DNA of 64,000 bases, taken from the NCBI GenBank assembly GCA_943787205.1, contig CALSLN010000003.1:1-64000 (forward strand), read 5' to 3'. This document shows positions 57,501 through 64,000 of this stretch, in pieces. Source of the stretch: an uncultured Rhodospirillaceae bacterium. GTDB taxonomy: Bacteria; Pseudomonadota; Alphaproteobacteria; Rhodospirillales; Rhodospirillaceae. Made by a program: the position numbers and the translations under genes. Under the pieces are notes generated by a model, which saw only the letters and a list, made by a program, of their open reading frames with translations, searched no databases and was not told the origin of the DNA. Positions within the stretch are counted from its first letter, which is position 1, and every line of letters starts with the position of its first letter.

Positions 57501-58685
57501 GATATCACCAACGCAGGTACGATTACGGTGAATGGGACGCTCCAGACGGAAGGTGGAGACATCACCAATAACTCCGGCGGCGTCTTAAATGGCAGCGGTT
57601 CCGTTACGCTCGGCGGTGGTAGTTACATCGATGGCGGTGGCTCAAACACCTTTGGTCTGTCGCCCGGTAGCTTCACGTTCGAAGATGGCTCCGTCGTATT
57701 CAGCGCGGCAACCTATTCAGAGTTTGAACTTGGTGGCCTCATTGCTGGTGATGAATACGACGAACTCACCGTCAATAACGGCTTATTCACCCTCGCTGGG
57801 ACCCTGGATGTTGTCTCTTACGACGATTTCGAAGCCTCGGCCGGCGACAGCTTCCAGATTATGAACTGGGATGATCGTGCGGGTATGTTCCATGAAGTTG
57901 AAGGCCTGGATAATTGGGGCAGTGTTGCGCTCGATACCATTGTCACGGATAGCAGCCTGACTCTCGTCGCCCGCACCGTCACCCAACAGGGCGATGACAG
58001 CACCGAGGTCTTTACCGGAACCAGCTCAGACGATGTGGTCGTGGCTCTTGGTGGTGATGACATTCTGATCGGCGCAGGTGGGGATGATCTTCTCCTTGGC
58101 GGCGAGGGCGATGACGTTCTCTCCGGCGGCACAGGCGATGACCGAATTATCGGCGGCCTCGGCACAGATACAGCCGACTACTCTGATGCGTCTTCCGGGG
58201 TGACCATTAATCTCGATAACGGCGAAGGTCTGGACGGCGAGGGCGGTATCGATACCCTGATCTCTATCGAGAACCTTATCGGGTCTGCCAATGACGATGT
58301 ACTGATCGGCAGTGGCCGCGATAACGTCTTCATCGGTGGTGCTGGGGCGGATACGTTTGTTCTGAACGCCGCTGAGCAAGGCAACGACTCCATTCAAGAT
58401 TTCATCTCGGGCGAAGATAGTATTGTGCTTGGTGCGGCCTTCGGGTTCGATGAAGGCACGGCGCAGAACGGCGTGAACTTCTCTGTTATTGGCGGTGGCT
58501 ACGATGGCACCAACGCTGGCTCAAACAATGCTCACGCCAACGGCAATGCCTCACTCGTCTACTCTGAAGCGGATAATGCCCTGTACTACGATGAAAACGG
58601 CAAAGATGCTGACGGCTACTCGGTTGTTGCGACATTGACTCCTGGTAGCGCGATTGTTGCCGACGACATTCACTTCGCGGCCTAG
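51564..58685 (+). CDS. Giant protein, C-terminal segment: LamG, beta-repeat array and RTX domain
   Basis: A continuous 2,373-codon frame. It opens inside a third LamG domain (WTHVAVSVTGTTATFYVNG... GLIDEVVWWNAG), passes tandem-95/cadherin-like units, then a GEVT-like segment with WFTAANWDTDVVPGA. The Ser/Thr/Gly/Asn-rich beta array follows (units with NNSGGLIDI, TLSLTG, ITNAGTI). It ends with RTX nonapeptides: GGDDILIGAGGDDLLLGGEGDDVLSGGTGDD, then GSANDDVLIGSGRDNVFIGGAGADTF. RTX repeats bind Ca outside the cell and the extreme C terminus is the probable type I secretion signal. No ABC/HlyD/TolC genes are in the window. Confidence 0.85.
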   Translation: MNVAGGATATTTSAGLAAGVWTHVAVSVTGTTATFYVNGVAVSDDGTALTGGADNTDDTVWIGAATLDGSTPVGGFTGLIDEVVWWNAGKSAVDIATVYTGQLAGGTTNVVGQWGFDDGGGTIAVDFFDSDQNATLNGNATFSNESAPVQPNSPLELYGSEDTNMTIQLGGVDPESDSLTITVQLGPVVGTLYQTPDGSSLGAAISNGDTVTNASGLVIYVPVANDDGADTDAFSFRLDDGNSAVVDQTVDISLQSVYDDAVLGVTATPVSYNDGDGVVILDATATLGDVDNFELDTQNLGGTLTVSITANNTADDRLTIKNVGNGAGQIGVSGSNISYAGTLIGTFTGGTGVAALVITLNADASLAAVQALARNIEFENVGSAESGSKTITFTLEESDGDSSVTTDAVTVGMNPVSTATFDGDTDSDWFTAANWDTDVVPGATTDTTIGAGFSVVFDDPSNGTVTVKDLALTGTGILSIVADTLASSGSVTMASGTQLLIQSGGTFEVNGTLVNSSGGSIEVGTLAGTSGNLNGSGILDNSGLITGHGGAIGVSTLNNNSGGLISIESTSAGTFAITSTFVNNTGAILRVTGNATNAGDLVFGSDFINDGTVELTTNGTSGVSKLETSSGTTTNNGTFNFSAGAGGTRELLGSYNNSASGIFNINEDTSFDGSITNAGDININQNLTVTGSTTLGHDSGGTIVIAASKFLTINTTSVLSLNGGTITASAGATLDIFGASSLQMNAAGSIPTNLTVYLGTDVGTDGDITGSSLLTIATGAIVNAFQGDASAPITISSGGVFNVNSGSANAYDFNGVLTVDSGGFFNIKATDSSASDARANLAAGGSVAGKITLDAAASSDHAELNVSAGQTLTVTGVIEASGTPSGPHEIIGDVDFNGSSFLDTQIEVTLGGSGTNVSFNDTSTLSLSPGSTLLVNDSATLNFNGGAVAAASASQINVQTGTIDVDVATTFGSDLTTTLGNFSSVIGDITGAGTLTVQGIMNANRGEISAPIIIDGSSAQFLIHGTSVFTVSNTMDVTANATVQILGSANTGTLNATGTITNAGTIQLTSESANSAGLTLTGGGIVNNTGVIEVLSGSGGTRIFTGGNINNDSGGAVNFNVATTITGTTISNNTGADLSIAASTTLKLQTSAILTLNGGTVTAGTSSVLDVDDATLDVDAATTLGSNLSVFVGSSASDIGNITGTNTLTIQGSMLFERGTISSTGSIEIDSGALFYSTSGSSVAHLNSATTINAGGTFEIRSVSSSDANLDVNATITNAGTILLTTTSGTGNAELDLAGGVIVNAGTIQTTDGTGGARTFIGDITNNSGGLIDIDDDTTVTSGQITNNVGSTIDIKSSDTLLLNNSTLVHNSGTIGGAGTLSLTGSSGANTLTLNGDLTLSTLSLIVGTSGGVVGNVDGASTLTVQNAVVFERGVISAPLTIDSGGSVVTTTTGVTDITGTVTINSGGTLEVQSLSGSTAELDVTATITNAGTVKLTGPSGGGLVTLDLQSGGSITNTGTVLSVAGTGGRVFSTASIINNSGGMVDINADTTYASGTITNNSGSSIDVAASTTLLLNASTIIYNGGTIGGAGTLSLTGGVTNTLTLNSNLTLSTLSVVLGTASVTANVGGASTLTVQNTMSFDRGAISAPLVIDNAGTVVTTTSGVTDITGGLTVNSGGALEVRTVSGASAELDVTTVILNNGTIQLTTQTGNGLATLDIQSGGGITNNGTIHAVTGGGTRAIGGGTINNESGGLIDIDESTSISGDINNKSGGIINIDDALSYSSGTLTNDVGGNINIASNATLSITVGNGFDNSGALTVTGATLLIDGAVSNAAGATMTFTGTGSTSSTFDLDVSMTNAGTITLTSGSASATSTLDIESGDTLTNNGIVAFAGTAGLDRAINGGNVINSAAGTIDVDVNTTIDVGASSTFDNAGDVDVASAITLQFTGTNTAADTIDNQTGGTITVNSTGVIDTNGLDITNAGTITVNGTLQTEGGDITNNSGGVLNGSGSVTLGGGSYIDGGGSNTFGLSPGSFTFEDGSVVFSAATYSEFELGGLIAGDEYDELTVNNGLFTLAGTLDVVSYDDFEASAGDSFQIMNWDDRAGMFHEVEGLDNWGSVALDTIVTDSSLTLVARTVTQQGDDSTEVFTGTSSDDVVVALGGDDILIGAGGDDLLLGGEGDDVLSGGTGDDRIIGGLGTDTADYSDASSGVTINLDNGEGLDGEGGIDTLISIENLIGSANDDVLIGSGRDNVFIGGAGADTFVLNAAEQGNDSIQDFISGEDSIVLGAAFGFDEGTAQNGVNFSVIGGGYDGTNAGSNNAHANGNASLVYSEADNALYYDENGKDADGYSVVATLTPGSAIVADDIHFAA
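53395..57520 (+). repeat. Tandem beta-repeat array, period about 640 bp
   Basis: Units starting with GTI(Q/L/V)LT recur at about 53395, 54112, 54753, 55401, 56038, 56670 and 57147. Spacings are 717, 641, 648, 637, 632 and 477 bp. Central units (55401-56670) are the most alike at both protein and DNA level, with shared blocks GTIGGAGTLSLTG, TLTVQN and GVTDITG. The outer units have diverged and the last is shortened. This fits growth by tandem duplication in the middle of the array. Confidence 0.8.
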
Positions 58686-58694
58686 AGTAATCTC

Positions 58695-59495
58695 ATGACG
58701 CGTTTCGCTGAGAAGGTCGTTTGGGTTACCGGTGCGTCCTCTGGAATTGGAGAAGCTTTAGTCTATGCGTTCGGGCGGGAAGGGGCACACGTTGTCTTAT
58801 CCGCTCGCCGCGGCGAGGAGCTGGAACGCGTTGCATCAGCCTGTACGGACAGGACTGGGCAAGTGCTCTGCGTTCCGTTCGATATGTTGGATGACATGGC
58901 CCGCGCCGCCGCTGTCGATAAAGTCCTCAGTCGTTTTGGCCATATCGATATGCTCGTCAACAATGCGGGTGTGTCTCAGCGCTCCCTTGGGAAAGACACG
59001 AACATCAGCGTTGATCGCGCCATCATGGAGTTGGACTACTTCGCGGTCATCGACCTGACGAAGCGCGTTCTTCCGCACATGATTGAACGCAAATCCGGCT
59101 ACCTTGTCGCGACCTCTAGCGTTGCTGGAAAATACGGTGTGCCGATGCGTACGGCTTATTCCGCGTCCAAACATGCGTTACATGGTTTCTTCGATGCGCT
59201 GCGGGCAGAATTAACGTCCTTCAACATAAATATTTCTCTGTTGGTGATCGCCGGCGTGCAGAGCCAGGTCTCGGTCAATGCCCTCACAGGCGATGGATCA
59301 ACCTGGGGCAAGATGGATGGCATCCAGAGCAAAGGCCTGCCCGCAGACGAATGCGCCCGCATTGTTCTGGACGGCCTAGCCAGCCGCGAGCCCGAGATCA
59401 ACGTTGGTGAAGGGAAGGCCATGACCGCCTTGCGCCTCAAACGTTTTGCACCCAAGCTCCTCAATCGTATGATGGCGAAGGCGAGAACGACTTAA
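58695..59495 (+). CDS. Short-chain dehydrogenase/reductase
   Basis: A 266-residue classical SDR: cofactor motif TGASSGIGEALVYA, NNAGVSQRS, catalytic Ser in ATSSVAGKYG and YSASKHALHGF (YxxxK). It is close to the DHRS7-like group by pattern. It catalyses NAD(P)-dependent oxidation/reduction of an unknown alcohol or ketone. It begins 9 bp after the giant gene's stop, but a functional link is doubtful. The bicupin gene follows 34 bp downstream, so those two may be co-transcribed. Confidence 0.88.
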   Translation: MTRFAEKVVWVTGASSGIGEALVYAFGREGAHVVLSARRGEELERVASACTDRTGQVLCVPFDMLDDMARAAAVDKVLSRFGHIDMLVNNAGVSQRSLGKDTNISVDRAIMELDYFAVIDLTKRVLPHMIERKSGYLVATSSVAGKYGVPMRTAYSASKHALHGFFDALRAELTSFNINISLLVIAGVQSQVSVNALTGDGSTWGKMDGIQSKGLPADECARIVLDGLASREPEINVGEGKAMTALRLKRFAPKLLNRMMAKARTT

Positions 59496-59529
59496 CTCTA
59501 CCAGCCAACCGCCAAATCTGAGGTGCATC

Positions 59530-60390
59530 ATGGCCAGGCCACATATCGAGTTTATCCAAAGTCAGGTCATTCCCTTTAAACCGGGGCTCTATGGCGGGGC
59601 TCGTCCTGAAATTGAAACACGCATACTGAGTGCGGACGATACGGATGGGAGTGCGAGCACAGTCTTGCGGTATCCCGCGGGTTGGTCCCGGACCACTCCT
59701 CATGTCCTGAATGTGGATGAGGAATTTTTTGTTCTTGAAGGGGCAGTGGAGATCAATGGGCGGGTCTATGGCAAGCATGCCTACGCCCATCTGCCCAAAG
59801 GGTACCTGAGGGAAAGCCATGGTTCATCGTCTGGCGCTGCCGTGCTCACGTTCTTTTCTGGGGAGCCGCATGCGAGCGAAACCGGCGCCGCGACAGCTGA
59901 ATTCGATGATCGTCGCCTAGTTGAGTTTATCGACACCCGAACGATGGCAGCGCAAAAGGGCGAACGCAAACATATGAACTCTGGTGACTGGGATCCCTCA
60001 GGCACCAGCCATAAGAAACTGTATCAAGACCCTGATAGCGGCGAGCTGACCTGGCTCATCGGTCTTGAACCGGGGTGGTGGTACAACAAAGCAGAGACCC
60101 ATCCCGTGGTGGAAGAAGAGTTCGCCATCCTAGGGGATATCTGTTTTCCCATGGGGATTATGCGCGACGGCGGTTATTTCTGGCGTCCACCGGGCATTGA
60201 GCATGGCCCATTCGCGACCTGGGGCGGGACGCTTCATCTATGCCGCTGTAAAGGCGGCCCCTTTGCGACGGAATTGCGCGAAACAGGGGGCCCAGATTGG
60301 GCGCCCGAATACGCGCCCATTCTTCCGCCTGAGTATCGGGCCTACGTGGATGCCGCGGGTGATAGCTTTGATCGCGAACCGGGGTATTAG
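59530..60390 (+). CDS. Bicupin protein (DUF4437-like)
   Basis: A 286-residue protein with two cupin folds. The first has TTPHVLNVDEEFFVLEGAVEINGR and LPKGYLRESHGSSSG; the second has HPVVEEEFAILGDICFPMG and WRPPGIEHGPFATWGG with the His/Glu metal-ligand pattern (HxxxEE, PPxxxHG). It may be a metal-dependent dioxygenase, isomerase or lyase. The exact reaction is unknown. GAGGTGC lies before ATG 59530. Confidence 0.78.
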   Translation: MARPHIEFIQSQVIPFKPGLYGGARPEIETRILSADDTDGSASTVLRYPAGWSRTTPHVLNVDEEFFVLEGAVEINGRVYGKHAYAHLPKGYLRESHGSSSGAAVLTFFSGEPHASETGAATAEFDDRRLVEFIDTRTMAAQKGERKHMNSGDWDPSGTSHKKLYQDPDSGELTWLIGLEPGWWYNKAETHPVVEEEFAILGDICFPMGIMRDGGYFWRPPGIEHGPFATWGGTLHLCRCKGGPFATELRETGGPDWAPEYAPILPPEYRAYVDAAGDSFDREPGY

Positions 60391-60978
60391 AGTTTCTCTT
60401 CCAGCCAACTTCCTGGTCTGGAAAAACCTGTGCTATCAGGCATGGCCGATTTTTTCTTTTTGACCGCAGAGCCAAGCAGTCGACCGTTGGGCCGCGTTTG
60501 AAGTTCTATATCGTCAATCAAGAACCCAACGTCTGCAAACCAGCGCCCGAGTGCTTGCCGATTGGGAGCGTACCAATTCCAACCCTTTTCTCGCGATCCC
60601 GAGAAGGAGCATTGCGAGCCAGGTCCGGTCGTTGATTTTGTCTCAATGATGAGTCGCCCGCCTACTTTTAAGTAGGCGAAGCAGATACGAAGGAGGAGGA
60701 TCGGGTCTGTCACGTGATACACAACACCTGAACAGTAAATGACGTCGAACTTATTCTTCCAAGCTTTGCGGTCACGGTAAGCGTCACTGGTCACAATATC
60801 AGCATCGCAGCCAACGATTTTAGACAGATGCCTAGCTGCTTTTGCGGACTCTGGATGCGCTTCCATAGCCGTAACGCTTTTGGCCCCCAGGCCAGCGAGC
60901 ATGAGGAGGTCACCGCCAGTCCAGCACCCAGGGATCTCGGTGCGGCAGATAGAACGGATATGCACGATACGAGAACAG
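60387..60978 (-). pseudogene. SAM-dependent methyltransferase truncated at its 5' end by the insertion sequence
   Basis: About 195 codons to a stop at 60387. It has a motif I-like GCWTGGDLLMLAGLGAKSVTAMEAHPESAKAA, KFDVIYCSGVVYHVTDP and LKVGGRLIIETKS, as in class I methyltransferases acting on sugars or lipids. The first Met in frame (60965) is not a natural start; the N-terminal part stops at the left end of IS copy 2. No N-terminal remainder was found beyond the IS at 62231, so either the start lay elsewhere or DNA was lost. It is convergent with the bicupin, overlapping by 4 bp. Confidence 0.72.
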
Positions 60979-61053
60979 TGGCCTGCCTCCCAAAAAGTGA
61001 TCCATGCAAATTGAGAGAGTCCGGTTAATCTAAGCCTTGATAGGAGGACGACG

Positions 61054-61332
61054 ATGAGCCGGAAACGTTACACAGCAGAACAGATACTAGGTATGGTCCG
61101 GGAGGCCGAGGTGCGGCTTTCCCAGGGCGAGAAGATCGGATTGATCTGCAAGTCCCTTGGTATATCGGAACAGAGCTATTACCGCTGGCGCAAGGAGTAT
61201 GGCGGTCTGAAGTCTGATCAGGCTAAACGCCTGAAGGACCTGGAGAAGGAGAATGCTCGGCTTCGCAAGGCCGTCTCTGATCTCACTCTGGATAAGATGA
61301 TCCTAAACGAGGCGCTCTCGGGAAACTACTAA
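61054..61332 (+). CDS. IS3-family transposase OrfA, copy 2
   Basis: A 92-residue protein identical in sequence to that of copy 1, with helix-turn-helix and coiled coil. It is preceded by AGGAGGACG. The TAA at 61330-61332 lies inside the overlapping orfB frame. Confidence 0.93.
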   Translation: MSRKRYTAEQILGMVREAEVRLSQGEKIGLICKSLGISEQSYYRWRKEYGGLKSDQAKRLKDLEKENARLRKAVSDLTLDKMILNEALSGNY

Positions 61333-62219
61333 GCCCCGCACGCCGCCGTATTGCCGTTGAACATGTTCAAGGGGCTTGCGGGGTCTCAGAACGGCGTGCC
61401 TGCCGGGTTCTTGGCCAACATCGCTCCACGCAGAGGCGTCAGCCCATAGTCCTGGATGACGAAGATGCCCTAACACAGGCGATCATCCGCCTGGCCTCTG
61501 AGTATGGCCGCTATGGCTATCGCCGTATCGGCGCATTGCTTCGTGCTGAAGGCTGGCATGTGAACCTGAAGCGTGTGTGGCGCATCTGGCGGCGTGAGGG
61601 GCTGAGAGTTCCCAGCAAACAACCAAAGAGAGGCCGGCTATGGCTGAACGACGGTTCGTGTATCCGTCTCAGAGCATGTTGGCCGAACCATGTCTGGTCC
61701 TATGACTTTGTTCAGGACCGCACCCACGATGGGAGAGCAATCAAGATGCTGACAGTCATAGACGAGTACACGCGGGAGAGCCTGGCGATCCAGGTGGAGC
61801 GGCGGCTCAGATCAGATGATGTGCTGCATTGTCTATCCGAGTTGTTTGCTGAGAGAGGGCCACCGGACCATATCCGCTCTGACAACGGTTCTGAGTTTAC
61901 GGCCATTGCTGTCAGGGAGTGGCTTGAACGTATGGGTGTAAAGACCCTCTACATTGAGCCAGGTTCACCCTGGGAAAATGGCTACAACGAGAGCTTCAAC
62001 GGCAAGCTCAGGGATGAGTGCCTGAACAGCGAGATCTTCTTCACTCTGAAGGAAGCCAAGGTTCTGATCGAGAGTTGGCGGCACCACTACAACACCTTCA
62101 GACCGCATAGTTCTCTGGGCTACAGACCACCCGCGCCACAGACGGTCTTGCCTCAAACCGTCAAACCGCAATACCTTGAAAACGTCCGGGCTCTCTCAGA
62201 TCAACTGGACCACTCATAG
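61326..62219 (+). CDS. IS3-family transposase OrfB, copy 2
   Basis: A DDE integrase with [15 protein letters not shown] and [15 protein letters not shown]. The first in-frame ATG is 61536; the -1 frame is open and family-like from about 61326, so it is probably made as an OrfAB frameshift product. It is identical in predicted sequence to copy 1. Confidence 0.9.
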   Translation, partial: LLSPARRRIAVEHVQGACGVSERRACRVLGQHRSTQRRQPIVLDDEDALTQAIIRLASEYGRYGYRRIGALLRAEGWHVNLKRVWRIWRREGLRVPSKQPKRGRLWLNDGSCIRLRACWPNHVWSYDFVQDRTHDGRAIKMLTVIDEYTRESLAIQVERRLRSDDVLHCLSELFAERGPPDHIRSDNGSEFTAIAVREWLERMGVKTLYIEPGSPWENGYNESFNGKLRDECLNSEIFFTLKEAKVLIESWRHHYNTFRPHSSLGYRPPAPQTVLPQTVKPQYLENVRALSDQLDHS

Positions 62220-62333
62220 GGGGCAGGTCACAGGAGAATTCTTCATATTGATCAACTCAATCAATGTTGATGTGTTGTTGCTCGGGAAGGATAAGGGGGA
62301 ACCGCTCCACATCACAACAAAAAGGTGGCCTCT

Positions 62334-63404
62334 ATGATTTCAGCGCTTCAAACCGAACCGGTCCATCCGGCGCTCCAGGCCTTTAATGAGCAAGCCTCAA
62401 TTTGTCGGAAAGGCGGTTCGCCCTTTTCGGCGTCGCTATTGGATACCCTGGCGATGGATTTTGCCAAGCAAGGTCCGGTCTATCGCCTCGCCAAGGACTG
62501 GGATGAGCGCGCCGTTCAAGATGCGATGGCCCTGCGGGTGCTTGGCGGGCTCCATCGATTGGTACTGGACGGCGCGGCGCCTGAATTGGCCAAACACTAT
62601 CCGTCGGTTGGCGGCGCACCAACGGCGATGCTTGCGATGGAGGTGATTCAGACGGTTGCAGCGTTTGAGTCGGCTCTCCGCTCTGCCGTTCAGCAGCAGG
62701 TGCAAACCAATGAGGTGGGGCGGTCAAGCGCCTTGCTTGGTGGTTTTCTGGCGATTGCGCAAGAAACGAAACTCCCGCTGTGTCTCTTGGAAATAGGATC
62801 AAGCGCCGGTCTCAACTTGTTTTGGGATCAGTTCGCCTATGACAACGAGGCTTTTGAGTGGAACACCAAACAAAAAGATGTGGTGCTCAAGACAGAATGG
62901 TCTGGTCCGGCCCCTGCGTGCCTATCAACAGTACCCGTTATTGCTGAACGCGCAGGATGCGATGTTGCCCCCGTCGATATCCACGATGACAACGCGTGCC
63001 GGACACTGGAATCCTTCGTCTGGCCGGATCAGCCGGAGCGGCTTCATCGATTGCGCGGTGCCATCGCGGTTGCTAGATGCCGCCCCTACCGTCTTGAACA
63101 GGCTGATGCCGGAGAGTGGCTGAAAAAAGAGTTGGCGGATATGAAAGATGGAACCTGCACCGTGATTTTCCATTCGATCATGTGGACGTACATGCCGGTG
63201 GTGACGCAAGAGTATATCAAGGTGCAGATCAGGCGGGCAGGGGAACTAGCAACTGATGCAGCGCCCGTTGCTTGGCTCCGCTTGGAGTTGGATCGCCCTT
63301 CTGTCTTTCCGCAGATGACGTTAACACTTTGGCCGAGCGGGGAAGAACGTGTGCTTGGGACCGCCCACTTCCACGGCACCTGGGTGCAGTGGGGGTCAAC
63401 CTGA
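62334..63404 (+). CDS. DUF2332 family protein
   Basis: A 356-residue protein (ATG 62334 with AAAGG upstream; GTG 62325 is an alternative). It has the DUF2332 pattern: HPALQAFNEQASICRKGGSPFSASLLDTLAMDF, LHRLVLDGAAPELAKHYPSVGG, LLEIGSSAGLNLFWDQFAYD, and a late CTVIFHSIMWTYMP. The GSSAGLNL segment resembles a Rossmann nucleotide-binding loop, so methyltransferase-like chemistry is suspected for the family but unproven. Probably monocistronic. Confidence 0.85.
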   Translation: MISALQTEPVHPALQAFNEQASICRKGGSPFSASLLDTLAMDFAKQGPVYRLAKDWDERAVQDAMALRVLGGLHRLVLDGAAPELAKHYPSVGGAPTAMLAMEVIQTVAAFESALRSAVQQQVQTNEVGRSSALLGGFLAIAQETKLPLCLLEIGSSAGLNLFWDQFAYDNEAFEWNTKQKDVVLKTEWSGPAPACLSTVPVIAERAGCDVAPVDIHDDNACRTLESFVWPDQPERLHRLRGAIAVARCRPYRLEQADAGEWLKKELADMKDGTCTVIFHSIMWTYMPVVTQEYIKVQIRRAGELATDAAPVAWLRLELDRPSVFPQMTLTLWPSGEERVLGTAHFHGTWVQWGST

Positions 63405-63559
63405 CGGGATAGGCGTGTTGTTTTATCACTAGACTGTGCAACCAGTCCGGACAGTTGGCCGTTGCTTTAATTGTGTACCGCGGCACAACCGGTTGAGGTG
63501 AGGGGCGGTCAGCCTCTCAGGCCGTGAGTCCCATAGAAAATTTCATAAGGAACACCTCC

Positions 63560-63712
63560 ATGAATGCGTTCATTCAATCGCTGCTGCGCAGTATTAGCGT
63601 CTTGGCAACCGTGATGTTGCTTGTCGTCGGCTTATCGGCCTGTAACACCGTTAGTGGTATAGGAAGGGACTTGGGAAGCGCCGGAGAAGCAATTGAAGAC
63701 GCGGCAGACTAA
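63560..63712 (+). CDS. Entericidin A/B-like lipoprotein (50 aa)
   Basis: From ATG 63560 (AAGGAACACC upstream): a hydrophobic signal peptide (LATVMLLVVGLSAC) with lipobox LSAC, then NTVSGIGRDLGSAGEAIEDAAD, the typical entericidin tail. These small lipoproteins sit in the cell envelope; EcnA/EcnB of E. coli act as an antidote/toxin pair, but in alphaproteobacteria single copies are common and of unclear role. Starting at 63524 would place an unnatural sequence before the signal peptide. Confidence 0.85.
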   Translation: MNAFIQSLLRSISVLATVMLLVVGLSACNTVSGIGRDLGSAGEAIEDAAD

Positions 63713-63760
63713 GGAAACCGGGTCCGGCGTTACGAATACTCGTCGGGCCCATTTCTTGCG

Positions 63761-63824
63761 AGTCCGTTTGTAAAACACCTGAGTGTTTGCTTTAGAATGC
63801 TTAGGTGCTGAGCGGACTTTTTTT
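63761..63824 (+). terminator. Terminator with long stem after the entericidin-like gene
   Basis: AGTCCG pairs with CGGACT, and the inner CACCTGAG pairs with CTTAGGTG (one G-T pair), followed directly by a T7 run at 63818-63824. Confidence 0.75.
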
Positions 63825-64000
63825 ATCGTCGACTGATGTGAATTGAACTCATCCAAATGTTGGCGGCGCGGCGTTTTGCTAACCACATTTTCATAAGCGA
63901 CAATAAGCGCTTAGATGTGCATGCTAATGCATACTCGTTCGTAAAAAATATAGACACTTGGATTCAAAGCCCTTTCTTCCGAAAAGGGTGTGGTGCATGG
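63825..64000. other. Right-edge sequence with no supported gene
   Basis: AT-rich sequence with the inverted repeat CCCTTTTCGG-like (63980s) near the edge, possibly the leader of a gene outside the window. Nothing recognisable is complete here. Confidence 0.3.

Larger units (their letters stand above)
46525..58685 (+). pseudogene. Giant secreted FecR/Calx-beta/LamG/RTX protein of about 4,050 codons (composite with frame breaks)
   Basis: Joined frames from 46525 to 58685 form one gene. Order: FecR-like domain (TDPIGIVDSTEGEVTVERADGS...), Gly/Asn/Gln then Thr-rich linker, three Calx-beta domains, two or more LamG-like domains, Ig/cadherin-like (tandem-95) repeats, a long parallel-beta array of 640-bp repeats, and a C-terminal RTX Ca-binding block (GGDDILIGAGGDD). 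This is the architecture of type I-secreted adhesins. Frame breaks occur in 47.2-49.3 kb and 51.2-51.5 kb. Examples that repair by removing one base: GGGG 48293-48296, GGG 48733-48735, CCC 48762-48764, GGG 48899-48901, CCC 51264-51266. After 51.5 kb the frame is intact for over 7 kb. Confidence 0.8.
60979..62230 (+). mobile_element. IS3-family insertion sequence, copy 2 (same element as 5765-7016, opposite orientation), 1,252 bp
   Basis: The same ends (TGGCCTGCC...; ...GGGCAGGTCA), the same length and identical predicted OrfA and OrfB proteins as copy 1. Flanking CAG on both sides (60976-60978 and 62231-62233) fits a 3-bp target-site duplication, within the IS3 range of 3-5 bp. The element cuts the methyltransferase gene. 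Confidence 0.92.

Noticed and set aside
54143-58397. Several long open frames on the minus strand inside the giant gene
   Set aside because: They are antisense shadows of a Gly/Thr/Ser/Asn-rich coding frame; they show V/P/S-rich nonsense and no family pattern.
5765-60978. Inversion between IS copies explaining both truncated genes
   Set aside because: I tried joining each gene tail to the other copy's far flank. Neither the 5442-5764 tail nor the methyltransferase at 60387 found a continuing frame in the needed orientation, so it stays unproven.
5765-62230. Composite transposon formed by the two IS copies
   Set aside because: 54 kb of housekeeping-like genes is far larger than usual, and the outer ends carry no common target duplication. 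Independent insertions or an inversion are simpler.
1-64000. tRNA, rRNA or CRISPR array
   Set aside because: No cloverleaf-like, conserved rRNA or regularly spaced direct repeats were noticed; the only tandem repeats are protein-coding.

Overview
The window looks like chromosome of a Gram-negative bacterium, most probably a marine-type alphaproteobacterium. This is inferred from gene content: a TonB-dependent receptor, a SapC family protein, an ECF-type BioMNY biotin transporter, an entericidin-like lipoprotein, DUF1838, DUF2332 and DUF1330 proteins, a lysine/alanine-rich histone H1-like protein and an RTX-type secreted giant protein. No rRNA, tRNA or CRISPR array was recognised.

Layout. 1-8.3 kb: a surface-sugar cluster. 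A tightly overlapping minus-strand operon (sedoheptulose-7-phosphate isomerase, epimerase, sugar-1-phosphate nucleotidyltransferase, bifunctional heptose kinase/adenylyltransferase) is followed by an FG-GAP/ASPIC protein, an IS3-family insertion sequence and a PseC-like aminotransferase. 8.3-15.9 kb: a histone H1-like gene, two badly frame-broken genes (a methyltransferase and an AI-2E family transporter), then a compact operon of a cupredoxin-like protein, a GGDEF/EAL protein and an outer-membrane beta-barrel-like protein. 16-46 kb: intact single genes and short operons. They include a TonB receptor, a nitrilase-like protein without the catalytic Cys, a pseudokinase-FGE fusion, cold-shock protein, a methyltransferase plus WrbA pair, MFS and quinone reductase, GST, SapC, a halohydrin dehalogenase-like SDR, an adenylate cyclase, AlkA, a peptide-binding protein, YaaA, an SLC13 permease with BioMNY and an acyl-adenylating ligase, and an OmpR/EnvZ-type two-component pair. 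46.5-58.7 kb: one giant gene of about 4,050 codons (FecR domain, Thr-rich linker, Calx-beta, LamG and Ig-like domains, a 640-bp repeat array, RTX end). 58.7-64 kb: an SDR, a bicupin, an IS-truncated methyltransferase, a second copy of the IS in the opposite orientation, a DUF2332 protein and an entericidin-like lipoprotein.

Two overarching points. First, the sections 1-15 kb and 47-51.5 kb carry many single-base frame breaks. Nearly all are +1 insertions, mostly in short homopolymers, and removing one base restores a convincing family sequence. This favours base-calling or assembly errors over natural decay, so I annotate these as whole genes with frame breaks. Second, two copies of one 1,252-bp IS, with identical predicted proteins, lie in inverted orientation and bracket about 54 kb.

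The most interesting contents are a protein meeting both diagnostic motifs of halohydrin dehalogenases (30858-31589), the pseudokinase-FGE fusion (19462-21930), the Cys-less nitrilase homologue (18123-19262), the cupredoxin/c-di-GMP/barrel operon (11549-15859) and the giant FecR-RTX protein.
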